Positions 8,867 to 15,281 of a DNA stretch of 64,000 nucleotides are shown here, one piece after another. The notes below the pieces were generated by a model. It worked only from the letters and a program-made list of their open reading frames with translations. It had not been told where the DNA came from and made no database searches. Numbering within the stretch: the first letter of the stretch is position 1; each line of letters begins with the position of its first letter. The stretch is from assembly GCF_020009625.1 (NCBI RefSeq), contig NZ_JAIHLP010000002.1:1-64000 (forward strand), given 5' to 3'. Source of the stretch: Leifsonia poae. GTDB taxonomy: Bacteria; Actinomycetota; Actinomycetes; Actinomycetales; Microbacteriaceae. Made by a program: the position numbers and the translations under genes.

Positions 8867-10423
8867 ATGAGCATCCGTCCCGCAATCGTCACCATTGGTG
8901 CGACGGCGGCAGCGACCAGCGCGAACAACATCGTGCTGGCGCGGCCCTCCGGTATCCAGGTCGGCGATCTCCTCATGGTGGAGGCGTCGAACTCGAACCA
9001 GCCGCCGTCCGACTGGACCATCCCGTCCGGGTGGACACGCGAGGGCACCCCGTTCGTGGTCAACGACGCCGACCAGCGCGGCACCGGCCTGTTCATCCTC
9101 AAGGTCGACACCGCCGGTGTGCTCGCCGCGCTGCCAGCGTCGTGGACGTTCACCTTCCCCGGAACAGCTCGCATCCTCGGCGGCATCCAGGTCGTGCGGT
9201 ACGTCGACCTTGCCGCGCCCATCGGCGGGTTCCCGGCGAAGTCCACCACCTCCGGCCTGGCCCGGGTCATGCCGTCGTTCACGGTCGCCCGCAACAACTC
9301 GTTGCTGGTGCTCGCGGCAACGAATCAGGTCACCTCCCCGAACCCGGCGACGGCGACCGTCACCGACGGCACGGTCACGAGCGTTCTCGACCTTGCCACC
9401 CCGGGCGACACGACCGTTACCCGCACCGCGTTGAAGGTGTGGACGAAGCCCGTCGACGCCGGCGCATCCGGCAGCCAGACCGTCACCTGGACAGGTGCAG
9501 CCACCGGCGCCGCGGTCATGGGGTTCGCCCTCAACCCGCTGCCCGACCCCGGGTTCGCCTGGTCGATCTGGGACGGTACCACCGAACGCCCAGCGACCGT
9601 CACCATCTGGGACGGCGCGACCGAGAAGCCCGTCACCGGGGTCGGCTACGTTCCGAGAAACCAGACCGTCTCCCAAATGCTCGCAAGCTCCTCGTGGATC
9701 AGATGGGCGCACCGGTTCGGGTCCCGCAACTGGGTTGAGTTCTCCGCCCGCGCTGCCCGCGAGGCCGCCGTGTACTGGCAGGTCGACGCGCTCGAAGTGA
9801 GCGTCCACGTGTCCGCGTCACCCGACGGCGGCACCACGCCAGGCACGTTCTGGTGCTCCCACGACGCCTACCTGGACCGCATGGTCCTCGGTGTCCCGGG
9901 CGGCACCACCCTCCCAATCGTGTCCCTCACCGACACGCAGATCCGTACCTACACGCAGACCGCCGCATTCACGGATGTGCCCGGCCAACCGTCGGAGCCG
10001 TTGCTCACCCTCGACGAGGTCGACGCCCTCTACCCGGGCGTCATCCTCGTGATCGAGGACAAAACCTACGCGAATCAGGTGCGGTTGCGCGCATGGATCG
10101 ACGCGCACGGTGGGGCTGCCCGCATCATCTGGAAACAGTCCGGGGCGGGCACACGCTCGCCCAGCTCAACCGGGCTCATCGCCTGGGGGTACTTCTTCGA
10201 CACTGACATGGCGAGCTTCACGGCCAAGCAGGCGCAGTGGGACTACGTCGGCCTCGATTACCAGTCATCCGACGCGACAATCACGGCAGGCGTTACGGCC
10301 GCCGGCGCTTCGCGGTGCATCCACCACATCATCCCGAACACCGCCCAACGCGACAGGATGCTCGGCCTGGGCGCGCGCGGCCTCATGGTCGCGAACGTCC
10401 GGGACTGCGTCCCGCGCCCCTAG
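8867..10423 (+). CDS. Tail-fibre-like protein fused to a glycerophosphodiester phosphodiesterase domain
   Basis: The first 225 residues of this 518-aa protein are beta-rich and look like a phage surface domain. A short linker at about 231-262 contains two copies of IWDG(T/A)TE(R/K)P. The C-terminal part resembles GDPD enzymes: AHRFGS (H282, R283), ALEVS (E310) and WCSHDAYLDR (H332) match the catalytic His-Arg, metal Glu and second His of that family. GDPDs hydrolyse glycerophosphodiesters, including teichoic acid chains, so on a phage it could degrade a surface polymer. The usual HRG is HRF here. It is the last plus-strand phage gene and converges with a small minus-strand ORF. Confidence 0.72.
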   Translation: MSIRPAIVTIGATAAATSANNIVLARPSGIQVGDLLMVEASNSNQPPSDWTIPSGWTREGTPFVVNDADQRGTGLFILKVDTAGVLAALPASWTFTFPGTARILGGIQVVRYVDLAAPIGGFPAKSTTSGLARVMPSFTVARNNSLLVLAATNQVTSPNPATATVTDGTVTSVLDLATPGDTTVTRTALKVWTKPVDAGASGSQTVTWTGAATGAAVMGFALNPLPDPGFAWSIWDGTTERPATVTIWDGATEKPVTGVGYVPRNQTVSQMLASSSWIRWAHRFGSRNWVEFSARAAREAAVYWQVDALEVSVHVSASPDGGTTPGTFWCSHDAYLDRMVLGVPGGTTLPIVSLTDTQIRTYTQTAAFTDVPGQPSEPLLTLDEVDALYPGVILVIEDKTYANQVRLRAWIDAHGGAARIIWKQSGAGTRSPSSTGLIAWGYFFDTDMASFTAKQAQWDYVGLDYQSSDATITAGVTAAGASRCIHHIIPNTAQRDRMLGLGARGLMVANVRDCVPRP

Positions 10424-10605
10424 TCGACGAGGATCGCGTTGATGATGAACCCGGCAGGGATTCGTCGTCTCGCTTCGGCGATGCCCGCGACGTAGTCAGC
10501 ACATTCGACCACGATCTCGTCACCGAGCTCGACCGGGTCTGAACCCTGTCTCTGCACCCGCAACCTGACCTTCACACCGCCAACGATACGGTGAGCTACC
10601 GTCAT
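10420..10605 (-). CDS. Small hypothetical phage protein
   Basis: This 61-aa reading frame (MTVAHRIVGGVKVRLRVQ to GFIINAILVD) overlaps the end of the GDPD gene by 4 nt in convergent orientation. The amino-acid pattern, alternating hydrophobic strands ending in a helix, looks protein-like, but the ribosome site is weak (GGCAGGCA). It lies downstream of a minus-strand terminator, so it would need its own promoter. I do not recognise it. Confidence 0.4.
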   Translation of the reverse strand: MTVAHRIVGGVKVRLRVQRQGSDPVELGDEIVVECADYVAGIAEARRRIPAGFIINAILVD

Positions 10606-10614
10606 TGCCTGCCA

Positions 10615-10650
10615 AAGAGAAACCCCCAGGGTGGGTAAGTCCCCGGGGGT
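10615..10650 (-). terminator. Rho-independent terminator of the HTH gene
   Basis: On the minus strand ACCCCC and GGGGGT arms (10622-10627 and 10645-10650), extended by three more pairs after one mismatch, are followed by TTTCTCTTT. It lies 38 nt beyond the stop of the minus-strand HTH gene and also separates it from the plus-strand fibre genes. Confidence 0.6.
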
Positions 10651-10687
10651 CAGTTCTCATTGCGGATGAGGTTGGGATGTTCGGTTC

Positions 10688-11185
10688 TTAGACGGCTGCC
10701 TTTCTCGGGCGTCCACCACTGGTGTTGCGGGTTTCAAGCCAACGCTCCACAGCATGCCGTCCCATCAACGGGCCCTGAGCGGTCTCAATGACCGGACTCG
10801 GGAATCCGTTGATGGAAGCGAACTGCCGTGCACGCTGACGAGAGACACCAGCCATATCTGCAATCTCCGCATAGCCGACAACCTCCGGAAACAGAGGCCG
10901 TTCGAGTTCTGCGTCGACTGCTGCTTCGGAAAGTACTTCCAGCCTGGTCACGTTGATCGAACCGAGTGTCGATTCGGCCGTGGTCGTGACGAGACGGGAT
11001 GCTTCCGTGGCTGCGTCGAGAGGCGTCGCGGCCTCTACCGAGAGGACGACAGTTCCTCCGGTGAGGTCGTGCTCAACACTCATCGCCGCCCCGTGGTTGG
11101 TCAGCGCGTCAATGGTGTCGAAGGCCGCATCTTCCGTGAACGTAGTTGCGCTCACGAACGACACACTGGCCTGCCAACTAGTCAT
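10688..11185 (-). CDS. HTH DNA-binding protein, HicB-like antitoxin candidate
   Basis: The ATG at 11185 follows AGAGGA at good spacing and gives 165 aa. Residues 1-85 form an alternating strand/helix domain (ASVSFVSATTFTEDAAFD, then EHDLTGGTVVLSVEA). The C-terminal part has a winged-helix/AlpA-type HTH (VGYAEIADMAGVSRQRARQF) and a basic end (GRPRKAAV). Such two-part proteins follow HicA-like toxins in actinophages, and a HicA-like frame lies just upstream. An antitoxin/autorepressor role is inference; a plain phage regulator is the alternative. Confidence 0.6.
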   Translation of the reverse strand: MTSWQASVSFVSATTFTEDAAFDTIDALTNHGAAMSVEHDLTGGTVVLSVEAATPLDAATEASRLVTTTAESTLGSINVTRLEVLSEAAVDAELERPLFPEVVGYAEIADMAGVSRQRARQFASINGFPSPVIETAQGPLMGRHAVERWLETRNTSGGRPRKAAV

Positions 11186-11242
11186 TGCTTTGTCCTCTCT
11201 GATGGGTGAAGTTGAGGGGTACTCCCAAAGGGATGTTGTGTT

Positions 11243-11288
11243 AGGTTGAGGGGAAAGCCGCCCTGTCAAGTGACTTTCCCCCCAACCT
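11243..11288 (-). promoter_or_regulatory. Long inverted repeat between the HicA-like and HTH genes
   Basis: The arm AGGTTGAGGGGAAAG at 11243-11257 pairs with CTTTCCCCCCAACCT at 11274-11288, with one mismatch in 15 and a 16-nt loop. The loop carries a minus-strand TTGACA (11264-11269) that could be a -35 box for the HTH gene. It could be an operator, a transcript hairpin that uncouples toxin and antitoxin, or a weak terminator; there is no T tract. Confidence 0.5.
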
Positions 11289-11295
11289 CATCCGC

Positions 11296-11490
11296 TTACT
11301 GGTTGTATCCGCGCTGTCTCAGCAGCGAGAGGGTATTTGCATACCATCTGTGGTCGGACGGTGTTCCATGAATCAGAACGGCCGTCAGGGTTTTGTTCGG
11401 TGGATAACACATCCATCCCTTTTTGGTGGGGACGATCCGCCAACCCTGTTCTTCCAGCGATTCGATAAGCGGTTTGATTCGCTTGTCGAT
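11296..11490 (-). CDS. HicA-like small protein without a canonical start codon
   Basis: A minus-strand frame ending at TAA 11298-11296 reads IDKRIKPLIESLEEQGW, RIVPTKKGWMCYPPNK, TLTAVLIHGTPSDHRW and YANTLSLLRQRGYNQ. The strand-helix order and the GTPSDHRW stretch match the phage branch of the HicA mRNA-interferase fold. A strong ribosome site (GAGGAGGT) lies at the right place, but no ATG, GTG or TTG follows; the first codons are GTA CCC CCG ATC, so I set the start at ATC 11490. The catalytic His of HicA (GSH-type motif) is Trp here (KKGWMCY). It may be a decayed toxin, use a rare start, or contain a base error. Confidence 0.5.
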   Translation of the reverse strand: MDKRIKPLIESLEEQGWRIVPTKKGWMCYPPNKTLTAVLIHGTPSDHRWYANTLSLLRQRGYNQ

Positions 11491-11514
11491 CGGGGGTACC
11501 TCCTCTCTATTTAG

Positions 11515-11555
11515 TTGTCGATGACAATACTATCATAAAACTTGTCAATGACAAG
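11515..11555. promoter_or_regulatory. Paired palindromic operator upstream of the HicA-like gene
   Basis: Two palindromes of the same type, TTGTCGATGACAA at 11515-11527 and CTTGTCAATGACAAG at 11541-11555, have centres 27 bp apart. A further half site (TTGTCGAT) lies at 11483. They flank an AT-rich stretch (TACTATCATAAAAC) that could hold a -10. A dimeric repressor, perhaps the HTH protein encoded nearby, is the obvious binder. Confidence 0.6.
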
Positions 11556-11601
11556 AGCCCTGGCCTTGCCGCTCTTCGGAGTAGCAGGGCCGGGGCTTTT
11601 T
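11556..11601 (+). terminator. Strong rho-independent terminator (plus strand)
   Basis: AGCCCTGGCC (11556-11565) pairs over ten positions with GGCCGGGGCT (11588-11597), followed by TTTTT. It points rightwards although no plus-strand gene precedes it, so it may end a short transcript from the operator region or shield the cassette. The stem could also stop leftward transcription from the gene ending at 11609. Confidence 0.6.
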
Positions 11602-11608
11602 CGTGGTT

Positions 11609-11953
11609 CTACGCCCTCTTCTGGGCCCGGTAGAAGCGCAGCAGCTCGGCTGGCGCAGGTTCCGGTGTCGTGTCCTGTCGGCCCGTGCCAGCGATATGCC
11701 GCTGCCAATCCGCGAGGGCGATACTGAAGTCACGCGCAGCGGACGCAGCATCATCGAGGGTGCGCCAATACCCGATGAGTACCCGGTCCTCGGATCGCGG
11801 CGCGGCGGTCACGACTCGGAACCATTCCTCGCGGGTCTTCCCGTCACCGACGACGAGACGGCGGATGATCGCATACGGTTGCAGACCACCGACCGCTGTC
11901 ATCGCCCACTCAACCGGGGTGGCTTCGCTGGACGGTCTCCACTCTGCGGGCAC
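11609..11953 (-). CDS. Hypothetical phage protein
   Basis: GTG 11953 follows GGAGAGGAG with 8-nt spacing and yields 114 aa beginning with Val-Pro-Ala-Glu-Trp. The middle has an alternating strand pattern (IIRRLVVGDGKTREEWFRVV, RVLIGYWRTLDDAASAARDF) like a small alpha/beta domain, and the end is basic (LLRFYRAQKRA). It is the last gene before the attachment region. No known family is evident to me. Confidence 0.55.
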   Translation of the reverse strand: MPAEWRPSSEATPVEWAMTAVGGLQPYAIIRRLVVGDGKTREEWFRVVTAAPRSEDRVLIGYWRTLDDAASAARDFSIALADWQRHIAGTGRQDTTPEPAPAELLRFYRAQKRA

Positions 11954-12204
11954 GACGGATACTCCTCTCCAAGGGGTGGGGAGCAGCACCGGCCCGCTGC
12001 GGGGACGAGTCTACGACGGGACGCCGACAGCGACATGCCTGTCACCAAGCGTGGATTCATCACGATCCAGTATTTACTCGGTACTTTGGGTCACAAATCC
12101 TCACCAGTAGTCACCAATTGGGAGAGTGGTGGGGGAGTTCATCCCCGGTAATTCACTACTAGACATGAATCGATGCCACTCCGCGTTAGCGCGGCTCTGG
12201 AACA
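11954..12204. other. Gene-free phage-end region next to the attachment site
   Basis: About 250 nt with no convincing coding frame. The part from 12060 to 12180 is AT-richer than its surroundings (CAGTATTTACTCGGTAC, then GGGTCACAAATCC) and could carry integrase or excisionase arm-binding sites. I see no clear repeats beyond TCACCAGTAGTCACCAA near 12100. Confidence 0.4.
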
Positions 12205-12240
12205 GTGGGTTCCGGGTTCAAGTCCCGGGGGTGCACCACC
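12205..12240 (+). other. Putative attR: tRNA 3'-end fragment
   Basis: CCGGG-TTCAAGT-CCCGG at 12212-12228 is a perfect tRNA T arm with the conserved TTCAAGT loop, followed by GGGTGCACCA. No D arm or anticodon arm precedes it, so it is a fragment. Phages integrating into tRNA genes leave such a 3' copy at the far end while the whole tRNA lies at the other end, here left of the window. I could not assign the amino acid; spacing between the T stem and CCA is one base off a regular acceptor stem. Confidence 0.6.
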
Positions 12241-12288
12241 ATCACAATCGCAGTCGTCGTACAGCCGCGTGCTCCTTGGGGCCCCTGA

Positions 12289-12627
12289 TCACGCCTCGCC
12301 CGGACGACTGCTCGCGCGTTCGGGGCTGCGCTTCCGAACCTCGCGGAGCACGATCTGCTCAGGGCAGACTGTTGAGAGGAAATCGCCGACCGACAGTGCG
12401 AGCCGGTCGCTCACGAGCGAGTAGAGGATGCGATTGGCGTCCCGACGCTCCGAGACGAGGCCGGCCTGGCGCAGCACGCTCAGGTGGCGGGAGATGGTCG
12501 GACCGGTGGCGTTGAACCGTGCGGCGATCTCACCGGCGGCGAGTTCGCCGTCTTTGAGGTCTTGAAGGATCTGCCGCCGGGTCGGGTGAGCGAGAGCGGC
12601 AAAGATGTCGGTCGCTGAATCTGCCAT
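12289..12627 (-). CDS. ArsR-family transcriptional regulator
   Basis: This 112-aa protein carries the ArsR winged helix: IFAALAHPTRRQILQDL, then GEIAARFNATGPTISRHLSV with the recognition helix and a beta wing (SERRDANRILYSL). No metal-binding Cys pair (CxCxxC/ELCVCDL) is present, so it is of the non-metal type that controls a neighbouring gene. It is divergent from an NAD-dependent epimerase-like gene, with repeated operator-like sequence between them. Confidence 0.85.
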   Translation of the reverse strand: MADSATDIFAALAHPTRRQILQDLKDGELAAGEIAARFNATGPTISRHLSVLRQAGLVSERRDANRILYSLVSDRLALSVGDFLSTVCPEQIVLREVRKRSPERASSRPGEA

Positions 12628-12631
12628 GTTT

Positions 12632-12675
12632 GCAATATAGCACTATTGCTAAATAGAATTTAGCTCTATTGCTAA
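12632..12675. promoter_or_regulatory. Operator repeats between the ArsR gene and the divergent epimerase-like gene
   Basis: TAGCACTATTGCTAA (12638-12652) and TAGCTCTATTGCTAA (12661-12675) are direct repeats differing at one base, 23 bp apart. GCAATA (12632) and TATTGC (12644) also form an inverted repeat. The AT-rich segment contrasts with its GC-rich flanks and lies in the shared promoter. Likely ArsR sites. Confidence 0.7.
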
Positions 12676-12694
12676 TAAGCGAAGGAGCGAGACC

Positions 12695-13603
12695 ATGCGG
12701 GTAGCCATCACCGGCGGTACCGGATTCGTCGGGCGTCATCTCGCCGAACGACTGGATCCAGCGGACACTGTGATCGTCTCCCGTCGCACCGGCGTCCGGA
12801 TCGACGACGTGGACGCTCTGGCGGCGGCCTTCGCGGGCTGCGACGTCGTCGCGCACTGTGCGGGCATCAATCGCGAACTCGGCGACCAGACATTCGAACG
12901 CGTCCACGTCGAGGGCACCCGTTCCGTCGTCGAGGCCGCCCGCCGCGCAGGGGTGAAGCGGATCGTCATGGTCAGCTTCCTGCGGGCGAGACCCGATTGC
13001 GGGTCGGCCTATCACGAGACGAAGTGGGCAGCCGAAGAGCTCGTGCGCCGCTCGGGGATCGACCACACGATCCTCAAAGCGGGGATGGTCTTCGGCCCGG
13101 GCGATCACCTGGTGAACCACGTGACCCGTGCCGTGCGAACGGTCCCGCTTTTTGCGACCGTCGGCTTTCGGGAGCGAACCGTTCGGCCGATCCCCGTCGA
13201 TGACGCGATCGATGTGCTGATCGCCGCGATCGAGGGTCGCATCTCCGAGCAGACGGTCGCCGTCGTGGGAGCGGAAGAGCTCACGCTCGGGGAGGCCGTG
13301 CGCCGGATTGCGCGCGTCGCCGGGCGCAGGCCCATCTACTTTCCCGCCCCTGTCTGGAGTATTCGAGCGCTGGCGCAACTGACCGAATGGACGATGGTCG
13401 TCCCGCTCGTCGCCAAGGCGCAGGCCCGCATGCTCGACGAAGGCGTCAGTGTGCCGGCGCCGTTCGCGCCCGAGCCGCCAGAGGACATCCGTCCCTCACG
13501 CCCGTTCAGCGACGAGCGGATTCGCGCCGCGCTCCCGGACGGTCGATTCGGCCTCGACGACCTGCGGATCATGAAACGGTGGTCGGGAATGCGTCGGCGT
13601 TAG
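12695..13603 (+). CDS. NAD(P)-binding epimerase/NDUFA9-like protein (atypical SDR)
   Basis: This 302-aa protein has an N-terminal Rossmann motif (VAITGGTGFVGRHLAERL), an acidic residue after strand 2, the segment DVVAHCAGI and a Tyr-x-x-x-Lys equivalent (YHETKWAAEEL), as in extended and atypical short-chain dehydrogenases. The C-terminal part (PIPVDDAIDVLIAAIEG) resembles the NDUFA9/YfcH-type group. Substrate unknown. GGAG precedes ATG 12695. The divergent ArsR gene and repeats suggest induction by a ligand of the repressor. Confidence 0.8.
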   Translation: MRVAITGGTGFVGRHLAERLDPADTVIVSRRTGVRIDDVDALAAAFAGCDVVAHCAGINRELGDQTFERVHVEGTRSVVEAARRAGVKRIVMVSFLRARPDCGSAYHETKWAAEELVRRSGIDHTILKAGMVFGPGDHLVNHVTRAVRTVPLFATVGFRERTVRPIPVDDAIDVLIAAIEGRISEQTVAVVGAEELTLGEAVRRIARVAGRRPIYFPAPVWSIRALAQLTEWTMVVPLVAKAQARMLDEGVSVPAPFAPEPPEDIRPSRPFSDERIRAALPDGRFGLDDLRIMKRWSGMRRR

Positions 13604-13731
13604 GCGTCTTCGTCACCGTGCTCGCATCGCCTCTTCCGGTTCGTGCGCGACGGATCGCCGAACCGGCGTCATGATCAGCGTGCTCGCGCGTCTCTCAGTC
13701 GTTGATTTCGTCGTCGAGGGAAGAGGGCCCG

Positions 13732-13929
13732 ATGGAGCCGTCCGTGAACATGCTGCTGGTCACAGTGGAGCATGCCGAGGTGTACCGGTCGCAGTCGGGG
13801 GAGACGATCGCAGTTCGTTGCACCTGCGGGCTCGGGCGGGATCACAGCTATGCGGAGTGGGTGGAGGCGATGGCGTTCCAGGATGTGGCGCGTGCTCGAA
13901 CCGTTCTCGCCCCGCGATCACGGGGGTAG
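13732..13929 (+). CDS. Small hypothetical protein
   Basis: ATG 13732 gives 65 aa (MEPSVNMLLVTVEHAEVYRS) with a CTC pair (IAVRCTCGLGRDHSYAEW) that could bind metal but is too short to judge. The ribosome site is weak (GAAGAGGG). It stands alone between the epimerase-like gene and the ROK regulator; nothing else coding is seen in 13604-14084. Codon bias is compatible with a real gene but the evidence is thin. Confidence 0.4.
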   Translation: MEPSVNMLLVTVEHAEVYRSQSGETIAVRCTCGLGRDHSYAEWVEAMAFQDVARARTVLAPRSRG

Positions 13930-13962
13930 GGCGCCGCGGATCGGGAGGCTGATATACCCGAA

Positions 13963-14061
13963 TACGCAACCCGCTTTGTTTGTATTGTCGAATCCCTTGA
14001 CCCTCGCCAATGGGTCGTGGTTTACTAACCGGAACAAATTACGCAACGCGCTTTCTTTGTA
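13963..14061 (+). promoter_or_regulatory. Two 22-bp direct repeats in front of the ROK regulator
   Basis: TACGCAAC-C-CGCTTT-G-TTTGTA at 13963-13984 recurs as TACGCAAC-G-CGCTTT-C-TTTGTA at 14040-14061, 20 of 22 bases identical, 77 bp start to start. Between them is a possible promoter: TTGACC at 13997-14002 and TTTACT at 14021-14026. The repeats bracket the promoter, as expected for a repressor that loops DNA or blocks both sides. The ROK protein is the likely binder. Confidence 0.7.
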
Positions 14062-14084
14062 AATCAGTGATGGAGCTGACCGGT

Positions 14085-15281
14085 ATGGCACATGTCGAGC
14101 GGGCCTTGGAGCCTGAGGCTTCCCGACTACGGGCGGCGAACGCCGCGCGGTGCGCGCTCGCGCTCCGTGACGGCGGCCGGGCCACAGTGGCGCAGGTCGC
14201 GTCGCGCTCCGGCCTGTCCCGTCCGACTGTCGAATCCGCCCTCATCCAGATGGGGGAGCGCGGAATCGTCCGCGCCGTCGACGAGCACACGCTCGGCGGG
14301 CGCGGCGCCGGCCGGCCGGCCCGCATCTACGAATTCGTCGGCGACCTGGGGTATGTGGTCGGCGTCGATGTCGGCATCCACCGAATCCGGGTCGCCGTCT
14401 CCGACCTGGCCGGTGTCGTCGTCGCCTGGGCCGACGAGCCGGTCGAGACGAGCGTCGCCGGGCCGGGGCGCATGCTCGGCGTGAAAGGCGCCATCGGCCG
14501 CTGCCTCGAAGCGGGCGGGATCGATCGGGGCAGACTGGTGGCCATGGCGGTCGCCGTCTCCGGGTTGGTCGGCGAAGACGGGCGGCTCATCGTCTCGCGC
14601 AACTTCCCCGATTGGGAGGGCGTCGACATCGCCGGGCACCTCCGCGCCGAGTTCGGCTGCGAAGTCACGGTCGAGAACGACATGCGACTCGCGGCCTTGG
14701 CCGAACACCGGATGGGCGCCGCCCGGCTGATGACGGATGTCGTGTACTTCTTCGCGGGCCACCGCATCTCGATGGGGCTCATCATCGGGGGTCGCCTGCG
14801 GCGCGGGAGCCACAGCGCGGCCGGCGAGATCGGCGACATCGTCTTCTCCAAACGGGTGAACGAGCTCGGCCAGCTCACGTGGAGCACCGCAGAGACCGGC
14901 GAAGAGGTGTTCCGGCGGGCGATCGACGGCGACGCGGACTCGCAGGCCGAGATCGAACGGTTCGTGGGCGGACTCGCCACCGGCATCGCGACGGTGGCGA
15001 TGGCGATCGACCCGGATGTGGTCGTCGTCGGTGGTGGACTCTCCCGAGCCGGCGAGGCCCTGCTCGCTCCGCTTCGGCGGGCCGTGCTGGCGGCCATCCC
15101 GTTGCCGATCCGCCCGTCGATCATCGCCTCAGAACTCGGAGCGGAGTCGGTGGTGCTCGGCGCCGTCGTGCTCGCGTTCGCACTCTCCTCCGAAGCGCTC
15201 TACGGCGTCGAAGAGATCCAGGAACCGCAGATCGATGTCGTGGGCGCGCGGGCGCTCGCAGAAGGGGCCGTTCGTCCATGA
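14085..15281 (+). CDS. ROK-family transcriptional regulator
   Basis: ATG 14085 follows GGAG at 9-nt spacing (an in-frame ATG at 14070 lacks a site) and yields 398 aa. Residues 15-75 form a winged helix (VAQVASRSGLSRPTVESAL). The rest is a ROK sugar-kinase fold with VVGVDVGIHRIRVAVSDLAG, a weak DxGxT-type phosphate loop, and VVVVGGGLSRAGEALL near the end. The ROK zinc motif CxCGxxGC is absent, so sugar sensing without kinase activity is likely. Its stop overlaps the first oxidoreductase ATG (ATGA), placing it in the operon it probably represses. Confidence 0.88.
   Translation: MAHVERALEPEASRLRAANAARCALALRDGGRATVAQVASRSGLSRPTVESALIQMGERGIVRAVDEHTLGGRGAGRPARIYEFVGDLGYVVGVDVGIHRIRVAVSDLAGVVVAWADEPVETSVAGPGRMLGVKGAIGRCLEAGGIDRGRLVAMAVAVSGLVGEDGRLIVSRNFPDWEGVDIAGHLRAEFGCEVTVENDMRLAALAEHRMGAARLMTDVVYFFAGHRISMGLIIGGRLRRGSHSAAGEIGDIVFSKRVNELGQLTWSTAETGEEVFRRAIDGDADSQAEIERFVGGLATGIATVAMAIDPDVVVVGGGLSRAGEALLAPLRRAVLAAIPLPIRPSIIASELGAESVVLGAVVLAFALSSEALYGVEEIQEPQIDVVGARALAEGAVRP

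Larger units (their letters stand above)
1..12240. mobile_element. Right end of a siphophage prophage
   Basis: The block runs from inside a tape measure gene through minor tail, lysis and fibre genes on the plus strand, then a minus-strand accessory cassette, and ends at a tRNA 3'-end fragment near 12240. The order tape measure, minor tail proteins, lysin and holin candidates is that of actinobacterial siphophages. No capsid, terminase, portal, repressor or integrase gene is present, so those must lie left of the window. From 12289 on the genes are ordinary host genes. The left boundary is unseen. Confidence 0.88.

Noticed and set aside
12163..12240. A complete tRNA gene at the prophage right end
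   Set aside because: Only the T arm and 3' end are tRNA-like; no D arm, anticodon arm or matching 5' acceptor strand is present.
12126..12515. Plus-strand frame crossing the attachment site and the ArsR gene
   Set aside because: It runs through the tRNA fragment and is antisense to a clear ArsR gene.
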